Below, piece by piece: positions 54,312-64,000 of a stretch of 64,000 bases of DNA. Made by a program: the position numbers and the translations under genes. The notes beneath the pieces were generated by a model. It ran no database searches. It was not told the DNA's origin and saw only the letters and a list, made by a program, of their open reading frames with translations. The first letter of the stretch is position 1; every line of letters begins with the position of its first letter. Source of the stretch: Sordariomycetes sp. S80-01Y (Eukaryota; Ascomycota; Sordariomycetes); NCBI GenBank assembly GCA_037042185.1, contig JAXQJY010000023.1, positions 806,001-870,000 on the forward strand, read 5' to 3'.

Positions 54312-54740
54312 TGTGGTCTACAGTATGTTGTGGTGAAGTAGTGGGTCAGGGTGGGATTTCGAAGAAATGAAGGCGAGGACAACTGGGACATATATATTGC
54401 TGTGAGGCCATTTGAAGAGCCATCATACAGCCATGATGTCTCTGCATTAATTGGTTCTTTGCCAATGAGTTGATAATTCAGAATTGTGAGACGCGCGCCG
54501 GCTGGGGAGAATGGGCCGCCGGCGAGCTGAGCTAAGCCCCGATTACTGCATTGCCACCGATGTCGGCCACCTATACAGCGTTCTATGCGCTTAGCCGGAC
54601 CTCGTCCCAATTAGCCGGCCTTATCTCTACAACGTCCTTATCAATCCCCTCAGACAGCCTCAGGCAAGCCATGGCCCGCCTTTCCACCCGCCTCAACGCA
54701 ACCTCATCGCCTGGATTGGCAGGACTGGCTATTCCACTCC
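54312..54740. promoter_or_regulatory. Divergent promoter with three GATA sites and a TTAGCCGG direct repeat
   Basis: The 429 bp between urea amidolyase and its divergent regulator gene hold three GATA motifs of the HGATAR type used by AreA/Gln3 nitrogen regulators: TGATAA at 54471..54476, AGATAA (minus strand, 54621..54626) and TGATAA (minus strand, 54638..54643). The octamer TTAGCCGG occurs at 54591 and again at 54611, exactly 20 bp apart, next to the GATA pair; CGG-centred repeats are typical Zn2Cys6 targets. A TATATATT lies at 54391..54398, about 80 bp before the urea amidolyase ATG. Binding is inferred from motif and position. Confidence 0.65.
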
Positions 54741-56765
54741 ATGCCAATCCCGGCCAGCGGTGAAGATAGCTCAGGCGGCTTCACCGGCGACGCCAGACCC
54801 GCCCGTGGAGGCCCGCCGGCCGCACCATCTTCCTCGACGGCCGGAGCTTCTTCTTACGTCCGGTCCCGGCCATGTGATACCTGTCGCGTGCGCAAGACGC
54901 GCTGTGTCAAGGACCCGGGACAGCAACGATGTGTTCTTTGCACCTTTCATGACCAGCCATGTACCTTTGTGCGGGGACCGACGCCCAGGCAACGTCGTCC
55001 GGCCAGAGAACGTGAGAGGGAGGCTCAGGGGCTCTCCCAGGAGTACCAGGGGACCACTGCTGAGGGCGAGGCTCTGGCTGAAGTGACCTCACCCAATGCT
55101 GTCGAGTCTCCTGCCAGTCGACGCAGCTTACAAGATGGTTCACCTGCTGGTCATTCGCCCCAGGACCTCTCCTCACCGGCCAACTCCCGCAAGATGAGCG
55201 TGGATGCGCCTCGTCCGAAGATCCTCAGCAACACCCTGGGACTCGATCTCCATACGCATGGCGAATATGTGGGACCAACAGACTACCGCGACCCTGTTCT
55301 TCTAGACTTACATCGACCACGCCCAGGTCCGCAAGACCAAGCTGCCAGTACCCGCCCGGCACAGAGCACAGCACGCAGGCTAGACCACAGAACAACGTTC
55401 CTGGTGCACAGCGATGAATCGACCGCGTCAGAAGCTCAGCGAATCACCGATCTCGATGCCATTGAAGCTGCTGTGCATCCGCTAGGAAGGACTTTGGTCG
55501 ATCTCTACTTTCGAGTGGTGCACCCAAGCTTCCCAATTCTGCATAAAGATGTCTTCATCAGCAAACATCGCGTGTCACACCGTCACTTCGCCCCTTCCCT
55601 GCTTGCCGCAGTCTATCTGGTAGCATTGGACTGGCAGTTGTACGACAGCTCGCTGGCAGGGCGCGAGCTTGAGTCGATTCCCGATGCAGATGCCCTTGAA
55701 GCCCTCGCCGAGAGAACAATTGCCCAAGATATGCGCCGGCCAAAGTTGAGTACGTTGGAAGCAGGCATTCTCCTCCTCCAGCGCAACCGCCGAATCGAAT
55801 CTGGCTCTCACATTCACCCTGCCTCGAGTCGCATGTTCACTGCACAGATTGTTGCCATGGCCCAAGATCTGGGCATACACATTGACTGCAGTTCCTGGTC
55901 GATACCATCATGGGAAGTTGGGTTGCGACGCAGACTGGCTTGGGCGTTGTACATGCAAGACCGATGGGGAGCATGCGCCCATGGCAGACCTTTTCTCATT
56001 CAAGAGTCAGACTGGGACGTTGAGCCATGCGCCGGCACCGACTATCCAGAGCTCGGCCTCATGGAGCCACCCAACTCGGATCAAGTCACAGCAACGTCGA
56101 CCGGGTGGGAGCTGTTCATACGACACATCGAACTTAGCCAACTCTTGAGTGAAGTGGTATCTATGTTCTACAGCGCCAAAGCAACACGCACTGGTGGCAC
56201 ACTTGATCAGATGGGCATCGTGGCGGCCGTTGAAATGGCAAAGCCTCTAGTGTTTCGACTTCGCGAATGGCACGCTGGACTGCCGCCTCACCTCCAAATG
56301 GACAATACCAACTTCAGGGAGCTCTGTGCCAACGGCGCTCTGCACCTTGCCCACGTAGCGGTGGAGATTACGCTTCATCGCGCTCTTATTCGAGCCATGA
56401 CACCGGACACGCCCGAGCCCCTCCACGATGCGTTACGCTCGACAGCCCGCACCAAGGTCCAGGATGCCATCAAGCTATTGGGATCGCTGCAGCCTGAACA
56501 TACAGCAGCTTTCTGGGGCAGCGCTGCGTCATACCAAGTTGCTGCGGTAGGGTCTCTGACTGGGCTGCTTTGGGCGACGGCGGGATCAGCTGAGGAGATG
56601 TCCTGGTGTGCAGCTCGCGTTGAGGATCTGAGATGGGCCCTCAGGGTTCGAGGTGCAGCTGCTCCTTTTGCAAGGGAGGCCTTGCGCTTGATCGAGCGGG
56701 ATATCGGCGGACTGGGCATCGTCAAGACTGGGGCTAACCACTCATCTGAGGCAATGGTCACGTGA
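54741..56765 (+). CDS. Zn2Cys6 transcription factor, candidate urea/nitrogen regulator
   Basis: One exon, 674 residues. The binuclear zinc cluster is near residues 45-80: RPCDTCRVRKTRC then CVLCTFHDQPC, spacing C-x2-C-x6-C-x8-C-x2-C-x6-C. The loop between the halves (VKDPGQQR) and the following Phe-Val-Arg are like those I recall in the Dal81/TamA class, which activates urea and GABA genes, but this is by eye. A disordered linker (to about 190) is followed by the fungal-specific transcription factor domain (about 230-480: LGRTLVDLYFRVVHPSFPIL, WALYMQDRWGACAHGRPF). Being divergent from urea amidolyase, with GATA and CGG-type sites between, makes local control likely. The start is the ATG at 54741 (MPIPASGEDSSGG). 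Confidence 0.9.
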   Translation: MPIPASGEDSSGGFTGDARPARGGPPAAPSSSTAGASSYVRSRPCDTCRVRKTRCVKDPGQQRCVLCTFHDQPCTFVRGPTPRQRRPAREREREAQGLSQEYQGTTAEGEALAEVTSPNAVESPASRRSLQDGSPAGHSPQDLSSPANSRKMSVDAPRPKILSNTLGLDLHTHGEYVGPTDYRDPVLLDLHRPRPGPQDQAASTRPAQSTARRLDHRTTFLVHSDESTASEAQRITDLDAIEAAVHPLGRTLVDLYFRVVHPSFPILHKDVFISKHRVSHRHFAPSLLAAVYLVALDWQLYDSSLAGRELESIPDADALEALAERTIAQDMRRPKLSTLEAGILLLQRNRRIESGSHIHPASSRMFTAQIVAMAQDLGIHIDCSSWSIPSWEVGLRRRLAWALYMQDRWGACAHGRPFLIQESDWDVEPCAGTDYPELGLMEPPNSDQVTATSTGWELFIRHIELSQLLSEVVSMFYSAKATRTGGTLDQMGIVAAVEMAKPLVFRLREWHAGLPPHLQMDNTNFRELCANGALHLAHVAVEITLHRALIRAMTPDTPEPLHDALRSTARTKVQDAIKLLGSLQPEHTAAFWGSAASYQVAAVGSLTGLLWATAGSAEEMSWCAARVEDLRWALRVRGAAAPFAREALRLIERDIGGLGIVKTGANHSSEAMVT

Positions 56766-58230
56766 CATCCGCACGAGTCCCAAAGATGGCTTACATTCTT
56801 CTTCAAATCACATATCCGCGTTCGGGACAGGATCCAAGTGGCAGTGAGCCGGGTTGAGAACGTCGACTCAGTGAGTGGCCGCCGGCCGCCGGGCGAAATT
56901 GTGGATCCGCTCCCGGCTCAGTTGCCGTCGGCCACGCCCGGCCACCATGGCCTGGCCGATCATAGCCAAAGCACTACATGCATTGATACTGTCAACTGAA
57001 GAGGCGTATTTCCCCCGCACGGGATCGAAAATCATCAGCCGGCGGCTATCACGAGTTCAGAACACTCGTTCCTAAAGATTAGGGATCCGTCACAGGGACA
57101 CTACGGCAAACGACCGAACAGAAGCCTCCCCTTCTTGCAAGCTTGTTCTACGCTCAAATATGAATAATCATTGGAATTAGATGCTCGGAAGATGGCTTCC
57201 AACACAATAGCATCGTCACTCAGTCGTATGGATTCACTAAGCCTTGTCTATGAGTGGTCTTTGCAGGAGCTGCCTTAAACCGACTGGCGATCGTTTAGGC
57301 CACTGTACTCTGTAACAGTGACATAGTGCGCCGCGAGAAATGGTTGGCGAATTGGTGGATGTTGTCGCTTGTGATCGTACGGCAGAAGCCAGAGCCAGGA
57401 AGCTGACACGGACGAGAGCTTTGAACTTCGTAGCGGCGGTTGTAGCCAGAGGTTCTTTGGATTAGATGAAAGGCGACGGACATGATACCCAAGGGCAATG
57501 AGTAGGTGCAGAAGTATTTATATTTACCATGGCACTACGCTTAATTCCTTCTTTCCCGTCTTCTCAGCTATCACCTAGGTCTTGATCTCAGCTGGAGTCC
57601 AAGACTACCGCCTTCAACTGGTTATGACCACTCCCCCCACTCCGGCAAGTGAAAAGCTCTAACGTATGTATCCATAAGTGAATAAATGATATGCAAGCCG
57701 TTGCTAGCTGGTTTGTACGAATTCCGTCCACCTCACGTCGATCGCCGTGCACAGCTGGAAGTCCGAATCGACAGCGCCAGCAACACTCAAGGCGCCAAGC
57801 CACATAGTCGCCCCGCTACCTTGCGGTTGATCAAAGCTTTATCTCCCTAGCTTTTGACTTACATATAGCAGGCCTGGGATAGCTGATGACAGTTGGGATC
57901 GGGGAATGCACTCGGGTCAGGCTGAAATGCAAGAGCAAACGGCATTCTTTAACCCCTGGCTACGGAGGCTCGAGGGAAACAGCGCGTGCGTTTGGAAGCA
58001 GCCCTAATAGAGCTTCTTCCATTAAGTAATGGAAGCCACGGCTCAGGCAAGACCAAAAGTTGTGACGAGAAGGTTGTCGTCCAGTCACTACGCGCGAACA
58101 AGCCAACTGCATCGATTCTTTAAGTTGCTTGGAGCATTGCCTGTTTGCCATTAAGATTTGCCCTAACACAAGGTGGTATAGAATGATCGGTCTATGTCTT
58201 CAACCGCGTTGGTCAGAAACCAAGCTAGGC
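56766..58230. other. Convergent gene-poor region, 1.5 kb
   Basis: Between the 3' ends of the Zn2Cys6 and chitin deacetylase genes. Short open stretches have no motif. Nothing recognised. Confidence 0.4.
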
Positions 58231-59868
58231 TCACTCGCACGTTCCCCATTCCGGCTGACATCCCTCGTCCATCAGACAGTACTCGTCCGAGTCGCCACTG
58301 CAATTTAATCAGCAAATGCACCCAAACCAGGCGGGCAGTACTTACCAGTTCCCATTAATGGAGCAGCAGTCGCCGTACGAAGAACCGGCGCAGGTCTGAT
58401 AGGTGTTGCCTCCGCAGAGGCCATTCTCCGAAACGATCAGCTCGCCGCCGCATTCCCACTTGTTGCAGCTGCCAAAGGTGCTCTGGCACCCGCCGTCGCA
58501 GTAGCCAGAGGTGGCACCGCTTCGAATTCGTCAGCATATGCGGGAGATATCCCACGGAGAAGACTCACCAGAAGCCGTTGTAGGAGCAGCAGTCGCCATA
58601 GTCGGAGTCTTTGCACGTGTACTTTCCGTCACTTCGCTCGCCGCAAGTTCCGTCTTTTGAAGGCTCGAGATCCTCGTCGCGGCCCCCGTTGCCGTCATCC
58701 GACCCTTCAGGGACAGCACACTCTTCGCCTAGAGCTTGTTAGATGAATTCAAGTCTCGAGAGAAAGGGGATGACTTACTCGCCGGGGCCTGGATGTACCA
58801 GTTTTCCTCGGCATCGCCGAGACACTCTCCCACAGTAGCAAACCTCAGACCCTTCTCCTGGGCCCTCTTCAGCATATACTCTGCAAACTCCGCCACAGTC
58901 TCCTGCTGGATGTCGTGCGAAAGGACGATGTTCTTGGTCGCGAGGCCCTGGTCAAAGATATCCTTGCTTTTCTGGATAGTGTCGGGCGTGTTGTTCTCGA
59001 AGTCCTTCGTGTCCAGGTCCCAGGTGACGACGTGCAGCTTCAGCTCCGTCGCGCGCGCCAGGCATCCCGAGTCTTTGGTGCAGGTCCCCTTCGGAGGACG
59101 CATGTACGTGGGGAAGAAACCCAGGATGTTGCGGAAGGCCATCTCGTTGTAGGAGAGCTCCTTGTTGCGACGGTCGCCGCCGGCGGCGCTGAGATCCGCG
59201 TGAGACCACGTGTGGGAGGCGAGCTGGTGGCCGTCGGCGTACATGCGCCGGATGATGCTGGGCCATTCGGTGGACGGATCGTCGATGCGACCTTTGCCGA
59301 GGCTGTTGCCGGTGATGAAGAATGTCGCTTTGGCGTCGTACTGGCTGAGAAGGTCGAGCAGGTCGGTAGTGTAAAGGTACGGCCCGTCGTCGAAAGTGAG
59401 GGCGATAGTGTTGTCCACGGTGCACGACTTGATGTAAACACCTGAAATGTCAGAATAGATCTCTGGAGAGTCAGAGACAAGCATATCATACCTAAGGGAG
59501 CCGCCCCGCCATTGTCACGAGGGATGTTCAGCGTCGTCTCCCCACATGGCTTCTCACTATACAACCGTCAGTCCAGACCTCAGCTAAGCTACCTCCTCAA
59601 CTCACTCAGCATCGCAGTTCCCATTGCTGTAGTCGATTTGACACTGAGGACTCTTACAAAAGTCCGTCCCTTTGCCACAGAACCCCATCTCAGAGCAGCA
59701 CTCGTCGGCAGCACAGCCGCCACTGGCCTCGCCGCAGGTGTTTCTCTTGCTCAGCTCGCTGGCTCCGCGGAGCGTAGTCTCCCATCGTCTTGCTGGCGCG
59801 CTCCATGTATCACAGAGGGACCGCCCGGAAAGGAACGCCGCGACGGCGTAGATGGGTGCGTACCGCAT
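58231..59868 (-). CDS. Chitin deacetylase with three chitin-binding type-1 (CBM18) modules
   Basis: Six exons (59606..59868, 59492..59556, 58779..59441, 58569..58728, 58346..58519, 58231..58297) with five 48-50-bp introns encode 463 residues. A signal peptide is followed by a hevein-like module (TCGEASGGCAADECCSEMGF). The NodB deacetylase domain (about 115-320) has TFDDGPYLYT (Asp-Asp catalytic/metal), ASHTWSHADLS (His-x3-His), RPPKGTCTK, TWDLDTKDF and IVLSHDI. Two more CBM18 modules follow (KYTCKDSDYGDCCSYNGFW joined to CGATSGYCDGGC; YGDCCSINGNW joined to CGDSDEYC). The splits inside each Trp-Cys pair are typical of introns in repeated CBM18. The enzyme is secreted and turns chitin to chitosan in the wall. 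It lies downstream of a chitin synthase gene on the same strand. Confidence 0.92.
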
Positions 59869-61810
59869 GACTGTCAGATGCGCCGTGGTACCTGTTGCTG
59901 AAACGGCCTGTGGTTGGAATGGCGATTCACGGAAGAGGAAAGGCCTTTTTCTCACTGGTGGTGAGGACAAGAGGAAGAAGCTCAGCCTGAGTGGAAAATA
60001 TGGATAGCGAGAGCCAGAAGATCGCCAGTCAATGCGGGACAGCTTCAGCAGAATCGGTTCGAGAGTCCACTCCCATATGCCTTATAACTAGGCCTGGCAA
60101 AACGCTCGTCGTATCTAACTACACATTAGGCATTTCCTCCGCAACAATCAATAGCGCAGGGGAGAGTGTCATGCCCTCATCCCAGGGTTATCGCCCAGAC
60201 CCAATATTGCATCCATGTCTCTGACCCCGACGCCAGCTCGACAAAAGCTGGAATCAGCTCGAGGACGGCAGCTTCTCCTCAGCGGGGTTTCGTTGGGGCT
60301 TTCTCCCAGAGCAGGGCCCTCCCTTTTCGTATATGCCCAAGGCTGGCGCTTCGTGTCACCCACTTTGATGTCCGTCCCGGTAATGATCACCACCCGCCAC
60401 GTCTTCCCGCAGCCCGTGGCTTCTCGGGCGCTCCCCAACCGGTCGAGAACATCCTCCCGCACCCCAGCCCCGTGGAATTGGCAGGCCTCGATGCGGAGGT
60501 CTTGAAGCCCTGCGAGCGTCGGTGCGCAGTGAGGCGAGCTTCGGCTCACGGCAAGTAAAGGACAGAGTGTCGGTGACAAGACATGCATAACAACGGTCCT
60601 GCCTGCCCGAGAGCATCCCAAGCTCAGTAAGGACAAGCTAAACACCCCCGGACCTGCATCTATCCAGCGCCTCTTTTCTTCTTCGTTTTCGTAGCTATTC
60701 CAGAACGGGCCAGCACAACGGTTCGTCGGTGAGACAAGGGCCAGGCGAAGAAGAAACCCCGAAAGCCACATCATCTCCTCCAACGCCACGCCGGAGATCA
60801 TTGTCCATCGTTGTCACTGCGCGTCACGAACCGTTCTCACCTGCTGGTGAAACTCGCCAGGCTGGGGCCGGAGCGATGTCTGCCAACAGCGGAAACAACC
60901 CGTGAAAATCCCCGAGCTAGCCTCCCTTGCAGGATCTCCCAGCGCTAACCGGGGGCGCTAAGAGGGCCGAAGATGGGGTCCGCGGGCACTTGGGGTCATT
61001 AGCTGTGGTACTTGAGAACAGGGGTGGTAGGTACTTACAGGGGGTTAAGCTCAGCTCCCAGCTTCCGGCGCGATCGTGAGTTTTTCTCGAATCCCTGTCG
61101 GAAGCAGAGAACTCCACTAGGGGGGATGGCGCCTGATGTTACACCTGGCTCGTGTTCAACGGCTGCGGGAGGTGCAGCTGGATATGTAGGAGGGAGGCGG
61201 CTGACGCGACAATCTCGAAAGGATGATGAGTTCAGATATTTGTTGAGAACAGCAGCTTTGGATCCATGGAATCTTCCATATGTGCAGCTACCGCTGTGGT
61301 TGAGAAGGATAGGCCGTGGGTGCCCAGAGTAGAGCTTCTAATTACCCGTTTCGGCAGCCCAGCCATCCTCCAGCGAATCAAGATGCGCCTCCTGTACTCC
61401 TCCCACCATCTTAGCACACCACGGGCTTCCAGGTTCATCATCTGTCATATTGCGGCGCAAACATACACTCAATTGTTGGTCACTTATCAGAAGTTCCGAT
61501 GCTCTGCATCCCGTATATGTCTAATGGACGAGTTTCCGAATTAATGTCGCGGCTTGCGAGATCTATCTGCAAGCCCGTCCCGCAACCACCAACCCACAAG
61601 GCCTGTAAGCATGTATTCAACCTTGTTTTTAGCTCTCACACCTTCGTGCAACGACAAGCGCCTCATTCCTGAGATTCATCAGGTTCTGCGCAACACACAT
61701 AATCGGGGTAAATCGCATAATTCTGTCGCCTTCAAAACTATTCATAGACATAACGCACGTATCCTGGTTCGTGTTTTCGTCACACGCTGCCTTCGGTCAA
61801 CAACCTCCCG
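59869..61810. other. Gene-poor region between chitin deacetylase and chitin synthase
   Basis: Holds 1.9 kb. A 210-codon minus open stretch (60169..60801) looks low-complexity and shows no motif. Nothing recognised beyond the 3' trailer of the chitin synthase and the promoter of the deacetylase. Confidence 0.4.
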
Positions 61811-64000
61811 TCAACGGCCTGAGGCTGGAATGTGCGCGCGTTGAGGTTTTCCCACCGGCGGAGGCTGCGGCGGGCCAGGACGTGCAGCCTCTTCGTCATA
61901 GTTGACTGGCTTCTCTGTAAGCACGCCCTGCTGTTGGTTGTTGCCGCTCGAGTCGTCGCTTGTCGTCTTCTCGCCTAATTTCTCCTTGACGTCGTCGGAT
62001 ACGACAAGGCGCGTTTTGCCCCAGCCGAAGGAGTCCATGTTACGCACGGCAAAGAGCATGACGAAGATATTAAGGAATGGTCCGCAGATGACAAATATGC
62101 CGAGACCGCAGAGGTACTGCATGCTTTCGCGCAGGGTCCGCGGTAGCCAAGTAGCGATGATGATGTAGTAGGTCAATGGAATGATCATGACCGATGCAAA
62201 CGCCAGGATGATCCACCATGGCTGGGAGATGAATGCTACAATCATGCAGCCGATGGCTGCCACGATGAAGACGTTGAGGCACCAGACGAGGACGTTGCAG
62301 AGGGCGAGGATGCGCTCGAACCATTGACAGTGGCGTGACACGACCAGCAGCAAGTCGTTGGAGGTCGCACCGAGTGACCAGCGACGGCGCTGCGATAGGA
62401 ACACTGACCATGAATTGGGGACATCGGTGTATGCGCGGGCGCGAAGGGCTTGACGGGTCTGTGCCTTGGGGTGGGTAGTAAGCATGAGACAGACCTGCGT
62501 ACGTCAGTTGAGATCCTAGAAGCCAAATCCAGTAAACTCACATGATTGCGATCCTCGGAAGCAGTAGCCCGGATCTGCTTCAGCATGCCGTCCATCGGGG
62601 CAGGGTGGTAACCGAAAAGCTCCACGAGGACCTTGTCACCACATGTATACTCGCAGATCTTGAGCAGCTGACAACAGCCAGGTAGACAGGAAACTTTCTT
62701 GGTGGCGATTGACTGGTGAAGACGCCTGAGTCCCTGGGCAATGGTATATTCAGCATTCTGGTATAGCCGCCAAATATTCCAGTTTCCACCCGTGAAGTCG
62801 ACGGCCACGAAGCCGCAGACCCCGACGGTATTGGGGTACTTTGACTCCTTGAGGAGGTTGGCGATGCAGTCCTTATCGAACACAGTGTCGGCGTCCATTC
62901 CAATAAGGTGGTCGACTTGGTCGACCTGGACGTCTCGGATGAGCCAATTGGCCATAGAATTGAAGAAGCCTTGGGAGAAGACCATTGGCGGATTGGTGTG
63001 GCGGATGTTAAACTTGTACAAAAACGAGCGGACCACGATAAGGCTGTCGCGTTTTCCCTGGTTCTGCTCCTTGACAATGCAGTAGAACGGAACACCCTTG
63101 TAAGTACCACGCGACACCTCGAGGTCCATTTGCTGCCCGTTCCACGCGCGGTAGGCGTTTTTTATCTTCTCGCGCTTCGTCGCATCAACAAAGATGTCAT
63201 CCAAGAGGTAGTCCGCAGTCGTTTTTTCCATCCCGGGACCACGCACGCGGCCGTCGCAGACTACCATGATGCCGCGCTTGTGATGCTCAATGCCGACTTG
63301 GTCTACGAGCGAGTCGAGTGACTTGCTGCACTCCTCGAATGTCTCATTGTAACAAGGCATGATGTACACCAGGTCTTCGGTGTGGTCAGGCTCGATGATT
63401 GGTTCGGGGCGGATGGTGTTCCGGAGCTTGAAACATATGATGCTGGCAATCATTATACAGTTGAGCGCAAGAGGGAACATAATGAAGGGCAGGTAGACAA
63501 AGTAGTATCGGGACCAGTACCAGGCAGACCAGATGAACAAAAAGTTGAGCGCGATAAGACCGAAGGTGGCAACATATTTTTGGAAGGTGATTTTCCGCTT
63601 GCCTCTTTTAATTTCTTTGTCTGTTGCTCTTTGGACCTCGCTGGCATTCTTAATAGCCTCGCCTGGTGTGGGTGCTGCCTCTTGTTGATGCGCTTGTGGA
63701 AGTTGGTGGACAGGAGGAAGCTGTGTGATCTCATCTGGGTCCGATGTTTGGGGGCCGGAATCGCTGGTGCTGCCATCATGCTCATTTGAGAATCTCTGAG
63801 TTCTTCTCAAAGCCTGCGGAGGGGTTGTACGTCCGTTAGGTTCAGCAATGTTCCTCTCTGGCGGAGTCGGGGGCCTGAAGTAGTCGCGTCGCGTTGTTGC
63901 TGGCGGCTGTGCGCTCTCTGCTGGAGTACCCGGTGTTTGGTGAATAGATGATCTTGTAGAGACAGAACACGAGGGCTGCGTGCTTTCGGAGGACTCGCAG
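61811..64000 (-). CDS. Chitin synthase, class VI-like (chitin synthase 2 family), 5' end outside the window
   Basis: Two exons seen: 62542..64000 (open to the right edge) and 61811..62495, with a 46-bp intron (GTGAGT..GCAG). The join gives SEDRNHVCLMLTTHPKAQTR. A proline/serine-rich N-terminal tail leads to membrane helices (TFGLIALNFLFIWSAWYW, LPFIMFPLALNCIMIASII). The catalytic domain has VYIMPCYNETFEEC, KEQNQGKRDSLIVV, LIGMDADTVFDKD, LPGCCQLLKI, SEDRNH and the processive motif SQRRRWSLGATSNDLL. Several helices and a polar tail follow. No myosin motor or cytochrome b5 domain is in the part seen. The compact size fits class VI rather than IV or V. The product polymerises UDP-GlcNAc to chitin at the plasma membrane. 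The start codon lies beyond 64000. Confidence 0.9.

Noticed and set aside
60169-60801. 210-codon minus-strand open frame
   Set aside because: Low-complexity mix of Arg, Ser and Gly with no motif and no splice support.

Overview
The window is a stretch of nuclear DNA from a filamentous ascomycete fungus (Pezizomycotina, probably Sordariomycetes). Genes on both strands carry short introns, about 45-85 bp in most cases, with GT..AG ends. Kozak-like starts such as CCACCATGG occur. The content is typical of the group: DUR1,2-type urea amidolyase, fungal Zn2Cys6 regulators, RTA1 and DUF6594 membrane families, chitin synthase and chitin deacetylase. All reading is by eye from the sequence; no search was run. 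Exon joins were rebuilt by matching splice sites, reading phase and family motifs.

Layout. 0-6 kb: a glutathione S-transferase, a decayed ankyrin-repeat gene and a two-domain FEX fluoride exporter. 6-13 kb: a small secreted cysteine protein, uracil phosphoribosyltransferase, DNA ligase IV, then an Osh4/Kes1-type oxysterol-binding protein divergent from the ligase. 13-21 kb: a YtcJ-like amidohydrolase whose stop codon overlaps that of the oxysterol gene, a CorA-like metal transporter, an NmrA-like oxidoreductase and a heme-thiolate peroxygenase with a GC-AG intron. 22-28.6 kb: two RTA1-family seven-helix proteins on either side of a Zn2Cys6 regulator, then a second CorA-like protein. 28.6-31.8 kb is gene-poor.

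31.8-43.4 kb: a FAR1-domain protein with a suspicious in-frame stop, a small helical protein, ribosomal protein eL34, a complex I assembly factor (NDUFAF3 type), an alpha/beta hydrolase fused to a capping-enzyme-like phosphatase, vacuolar alkaline phosphatase and a DUF6594 membrane protein. 44-48.5 kb: an uncharacterised acidic protein with a possible retropepsin-like fold, a small cysteine-rich ORF and a secreted beta-trefoil-like protein. 48.9-56.8 kb: the 1811-residue urea amidolyase, divergent from a Zn2Cys6 regulator across a 429-bp promoter with three GATA sites. 58-64 kb: a six-exon chitin deacetylase with three chitin-binding modules, then a chitin synthase that runs off the right edge.

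Functional themes are nitrogen salvage (urea amidolyase, its likely regulator and a pyrimidine salvage enzyme), cell-wall chitin and chitosan, membrane and ion homeostasis (FEX, two CorA, two RTA1, Osh), and secreted proteins. No intact transposon, CRISPR array, rRNA or tRNA gene was found. One short piece resembles a Ty1/copia reverse transcriptase fossil.
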